Source: Fonticula-like sp. SCN 57-25
Taxonomy: Eukaryota; Nucleariida; Rotosphaerida
DNA: 64,000 nucleotides
Assembly: GCA_001724245.1 (NCBI GenBank)
Contig: MEDX01000001.1
Coordinates: 1 to 64,000, forward strand
Direction: 5' to 3'
Numbering within the stretch: position 1 is the first letter of the stretch; each line of letters starts with the position of its first letter. The notes under the pieces were generated by a model. It saw nothing but the letters and a program-made list of their open reading frames with translations. It made no database searches and was not told where the DNA came from. This document shows, piece by piece, positions 61,015-64,000 of the stretch. Position numbers and translations under genes: made by a program.

Positions 61015-61869
61015 CTACCGCCTTGCGGGCGCCGCCGCCGCGGCCCCGCCGGCACCCTGCGCGCCGCCCTCCGGAGGAGCGCCGGTCAGCATCGGCATGA
61101 CAAAGACGACAAAGACGACACCGAGAAGGAAGGTCTTGTGCGACACACAGTTAGCAAACGAATATGATTCCAAATAATTCTCGTACCGGTGACATGTAAA
61201 AGGGCGTGTCGGCCTTCTTTTCCGGCTCGCCGTCTGCGCTGCGAGCGCGACGCGCCACCTCGGTAGCACTTTAGCCGCATAATGGGTGAGAAATATAGAA
61301 TAAACGATGAGCAGAAGCGCGTACACAGGGCCCTCGGAAGTGCGGCGAGCAGCCACCTTGGTCGAAAAGTGAACAGAGTCGGCGGAGACGGCGGACTGCG
61401 CTACGTTAGCCAACACGTTTCCGCACATTAAATAGCGTACCGTGTCGCAGCCGCTGGACGAGGCGAGATACGAGACGTGGAACGGCTTGCCGTCCTCGTC
61501 GAGATGCACCGTAAACTCTTCCTCAAAGTTGGCCGCCTTGAGGGCGCACTGTCCCGAGGCGTTAGAGCCAAGCCGCAAGCAACGCGCACGGCATACCAAA
61601 GGAATTGAAGCAGTCGAGAGGCGCTCAGAGCTGCCTGACCGCATGAGCGCGTGCACTGTCACGAGCTGGCTGCTGGAGGCAGCGGCCGCCAGGCAATTCA
61701 CCAGGGATGGCGACACTGTCGTCGGCTCGAACCGCCAGTTGTTGCCCGCGCCGCGGATCACGCCGCGATCAATGTCGTGGGCATCCCCACAGCTCGCCGA
61801 AATGTGGATCTCGGCCGCATGGCTGACCGCAAGCAGCAGCGCAAAGACCGCCAGGCCGCGCATCGTCAT
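61015..61869 (-). CDS. EMC10: ER membrane protein complex subunit 10
   Basis: Subunit of the EMC insertase for tail-anchored and multipass membrane proteins. ATG at 61869 gives MTMRGLAVFALLLAVSHAAE, a clear signal peptide. The lumenal beta domain follows (VTVHALMRSGSSERLSTASI; FTVHLDEDGKPFHVSYLASS, then SGC). After two introns the chain reads DGEPEKKADTPFYMSP and, across a third, TFLLGVVFVVFVMPMLTG, a single C-terminal transmembrane helix. The Gly/Ala-rich tail begins APPEGGAQGAGGAAAA. The helix-Gly-rich tail is the EMC10 signature (human LFLMMSGAPDTGGQGGG). Stop TAG at 61015-61017. Its start is 50 bp from that of divergent DIS3. Confidence 0.9.
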   Translation of the reverse strand: MTMRGLAVFALLLAVSHAAEIHISASCGDAHDIDRGVIRGAGNNWRFEPTTVSPSLVNCLAAAASSSQLVTVHALMRSGSSERLSTASIPLVCRARCLRLGSNASGQCALKAANFEEEFTVHLDEDGKPFHVSYLASSSGCDTVRYLMCGNVLANVAQSAVSADSVHFSTKVAARRTSEGPVYALLLIVYSIFLTHYAAKVLPRWRVALAAQTASRKRRPTRPFTCHRYENYLESYSFANCVSHKTFLLGVVFVVFVMPMLTGAPPEGGAQGAGGAAAAAPARR

Positions 61870-61919
61870 TGTGCGTGGTTCAAACTGCCCCTCCAGATCG
61901 AATGCCCCTCAAGTAAACG
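61870..61919. promoter_or_regulatory. 50-bp bidirectional intergenic space EMC10/DIS3
   Basis: Only 50 bp separate the two opposing ATG codons, so any promoter elements and both 5' UTRs must overlap each other or the coding sequence. No TATA box is visible. Confidence 0.5.
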
Positions 61920-64000
61920 ATGGCGGCGGCGGTGGCGGACAAGGTGGACCGCGTCCTGGCGGGCACGACGCGCCGCGGGACCATGTTCCGCGCGGTTCGC
62001 GAGTGTTACTTTCGCGAGTCTTTGCCTTGTGGCAGTAGCTTGTGTACCAAGGGATGCGAGCAGAGTGCTCGTCTACTGCTGGTGTCTGATGCAACGCACT
62101 ACGTGATGCCCGACATCGACTCGCTGCACGACTACTCGCAGGTGTGGAATCTGCCGCAAACGACGGGTCTCATCGTCGTATTGACGGCGCTTTATTGGGT
62201 ACGCGCCCGCTCTGTTTGCCCTGGCTTGGCTGACACGCGTACGCCCTGAAAGTTTGAGGAGCACGAGCGGTCGAGGTTGGCTCGGAGGCTGAGGGCGCTC
62301 GCGCGCGATGCTCGGCGGAAAAGCGTCATTTTTTACAACGAAAACATGCGCAGCACATTTGTGGAGCGTGCGGAAGGCGAGTCGCAACATGACCGCAACG
62401 TGCGCGCTATCATGGTCGCCGCGGGGTGGTACGCCGACCACCTCGACCAAAGGATGCCCATCGTTGTTGTGAGTAAGCGCGCCCCTGAGCTTAAATGCCC
62501 CCCGGGAGTAAGGGCGCTCACCCTGGAGCAGTACCTTGCCGAATTCTATCCAAAGGCGGCCGAGCTTATCGATCTATGCGCGTCGATTACCTCTGCGTCG
62601 ACCGCGAGCTATCCGCGAGAGTCGACCGGGTTCGCCAAATACTACGACGCGGCCACGCTCGACGCGGGCCTCAAGTCCAACCAATTTTACAAGTGCGCTT
62701 TTGACGCAAACGTGAGTGATTCTGATGTATGCGATGTAGGGGCAAACTAAGCGTCTCGCAGCGCTCGCGCGACGTCGCCACCGTCACATGCGACTCTTTC
62801 GTCGTGCTGATCCGAGGCCAGGCGGACAGGAACCGCGCCTGTGCGTTATGTCCGCCATCTGATTGTTACTGACTATACAATGACAGTGCACGACGACACG
62901 GTTGTTGTCGAGATTTATGATAACAAGAGCGACACCGAGGCGCAAAAGCTGGACAGCGACGTTTCCCTGGACACGTCCGACGGTGCGCCTGCGGCCAATG
63001 CACCCACTATTGCTCATACCTCTTGCAGATGCTGTGTTGTTGGCATCCTCGCCACCGCTCGCCGGTCGCGTTGTTGGAGTCATGGCGCGTCGCGAAGACA
63101 CCAACCACGTCTGCACATTCTCGCTCGAGTCGCAGGCGGCGCAGACCGTGAACGTGCTTGCGGTCCCTATCGACATACGGATCCCGCCCATCCGCGTGCA
63201 CGTCAGCAACCCCGCCGAGTACTACGACAAGCGGGTCGTCGTGACGATTCGCGAATGGCCCGAGACGAGCCAGCTACCGGTCGGTTTCATCACCGCCTCG
63301 CTCGGTGGGATAGGCAGCATTGACGTCGAGCAGCGCGCGCTCCTTGTCAAGAATAACGTCAGCTTTGCCGACTTTAGCAAGGAGATCAAGCGCGAAATGT
63401 CGCTGCTCGAGAACTGGACAATCACCGAGGTGCGGCGAACCTGCTTTTGCTTTGTTCACTGACACCCTGCGTATAGGCGGACCTGAAGGAGAGGAAAGAT
63501 TTGCGCGAGTCGCACTTTGTTATGAGCATTGACCCCAAGGGCTCCATGGACGTCGACGACGCGCTGTCAGTATTGCCGCTTAAGAACGGCAACACGCTTC
63601 TCGGCGTGCACATTGCCGACGTGAGCGCCTTTGTAAAGGATGGCAGCGACACGGACGCCGAGGCCAAGGACCGCAGCACGAGCGTGTACCTTTCTGACCG
63701 GCGCATCAACATGCTGCCGGTGCTGCTTAGCGAGGAGCTCTGCTCGCTGCGCGGCGGCGTGGACCGCTTTGCCTTTTCCGTCTTGATCGAGGTGCGCCCA
63801 GACGGCACCGTCGTTAAGGCGGAGTTTGCCCCGTCCATCATCAGGTCTGCCGCGCAGCTCTACTACGAACAGGCGCAGGCCATCATCGACGGCGTGCCGC
63901 CGCCCGGCGACCTTGGTGCGTCGCCCGATGTCCTTTTTGTCGCCACTGACCACTCGGCGCTAGACGCGGCGTTTATTCGAATCGCCCGGGAGCCGCTTTG
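61920..64000 (+). CDS. DIS3: exosome catalytic subunit DIS3/RRP44 (N-terminal part, cut by window end)
   Basis: Processive 3'-5' exoribonuclease and PIN endonuclease of the RNA exosome. ATG at 61920. The CR3 cysteine motif appears as LPCGSSLCTKGC, then the PIN domain: YVMPDIDSLHDYSQVW with its Asp, LTALYW spliced to KFEEHER, and HDRNVRAIMVAAGWY. Cold-shock segments follow (RNRA joined to VHDDTVVVEIYDNKS; GRVVGVMARRED; IRIPPIRVHVSNPAEYYDKR). The RNB catalytic block is SIDPKGSMDVDDAL then LGVHIADVSAFVKDGSDTD. The Asp cluster for metal binding is intact in the visible part. About six introns, several with GTGAG/GTGCG donors. The frame is still open at 64000; the rest of RNB and the S1 domain lie outside. 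Confidence 0.94.

Noticed and set aside
1-64000. tRNA, rRNA, transposon, CRISPR or viral insertions
   Set aside because: I looked for tRNA B-box-like GTTCRANNC contexts, long terminal or inverted repeats, transposase or reverse-transcriptase motifs and spacer-repeat arrays, and saw none that held up.

Overview
The window is nuclear DNA from a unicellular eukaryote with a compact, GC-rich, intron-dense genome. Thirty protein-coding genes can be named or bounded in 64 kb. Nearly all are split by short introns, about 45-60 nt in coding sequence. The introns have a strong donor (GTACG, GTGCG or GTATG), a CTAAC/CTGAC-like branch site close to the 3' end, and an AG acceptor. Divergent start codons are often only 50-180 bp apart and convergent stops 80-200 bp apart. 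No tRNA, rRNA, transposon or CRISPR array was seen. The gene set (fungal-type isocitrate lyase and malate synthase, G-alpha, F-BAR, Ysc84-type SYLF-SH3, GCP3, condensin kleisin, Mis18, ATXN7L3, NAMPT, a PH-RCC1-FYVE protein) suggests an opisthokont-related or amoebozoan protist. This is an inference; I cannot place it further by eye.

Layout. 0-8.5 kb: ECM29 (-), SNF8/VPS22 (-), an EF-hand/RA protein (+). 8.7-13.2 kb: an M20 amidohydrolase (-), a low-complexity Q/A-rich protein (+), a Ysc84-like protein (-). 13.5-17.7 kb: the glyoxylate-shunt pair, isocitrate lyase (-) and malate synthase (+), divergently arranged. 17.9-21 kb: a PNUTS-like PP1 regulator carrying an N-terminal homeodomain (-). 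21.7-29.4 kb: an unrecognised protein (+), condensin CAP-H (-), a PH-CH-LIM protein (+). 29.8-34.7 kb: UDP-glucose dehydrogenase (+), an F-BAR/acidic/RA protein (+). 34.9-39 kb: a PH protein (-), mitochondrial uL10m (+), an OB-CCCH-methyltransferase (-), Mis18 (-). 40.2-46.2 kb: G-alpha (+), a CC1-box/CaaX coiled-coil protein (-), an ACC-synthase-like aminotransferase (+). 46.3-51.2 kb: GCP3 (-), NAMPT (+). 51.4-57.3 kb: two intronless genes, TCP11-like (-) and ATP-grasp with a possible SET-like tail (-), then PH-RCC1-FYVE (+). 57.5-64 kb: proteasome ATPase Rpt2 (+), SAGA ATXN7L3/Sgf11 (-), EMC10 (-), and exosome DIS3 (+, cut by the window end).

The genes are mostly unrelated housekeeping functions. 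The exceptions are the ICL/malate synthase pair, which forms a pathway unit, and Ecm29 with Rpt2, which share the 26S proteasome but are far apart. The most notable items are the homeodomain + TFIIS-N + RVxF + CCCH protein, which joins hallmarks of animal PNUTS and plant LUMINIDEPENDENS in one chain; a candidate dynein adaptor with a CC1 box and a C-terminal CaaX box; a frame break in the conserved N-terminus of isocitrate lyase; and an Rpt2 gene whose ATG is separated by an intron from the myristoylatable Gly2. Gene spans below run from start codon to stop codon and include introns. Splice sites were read by eye.
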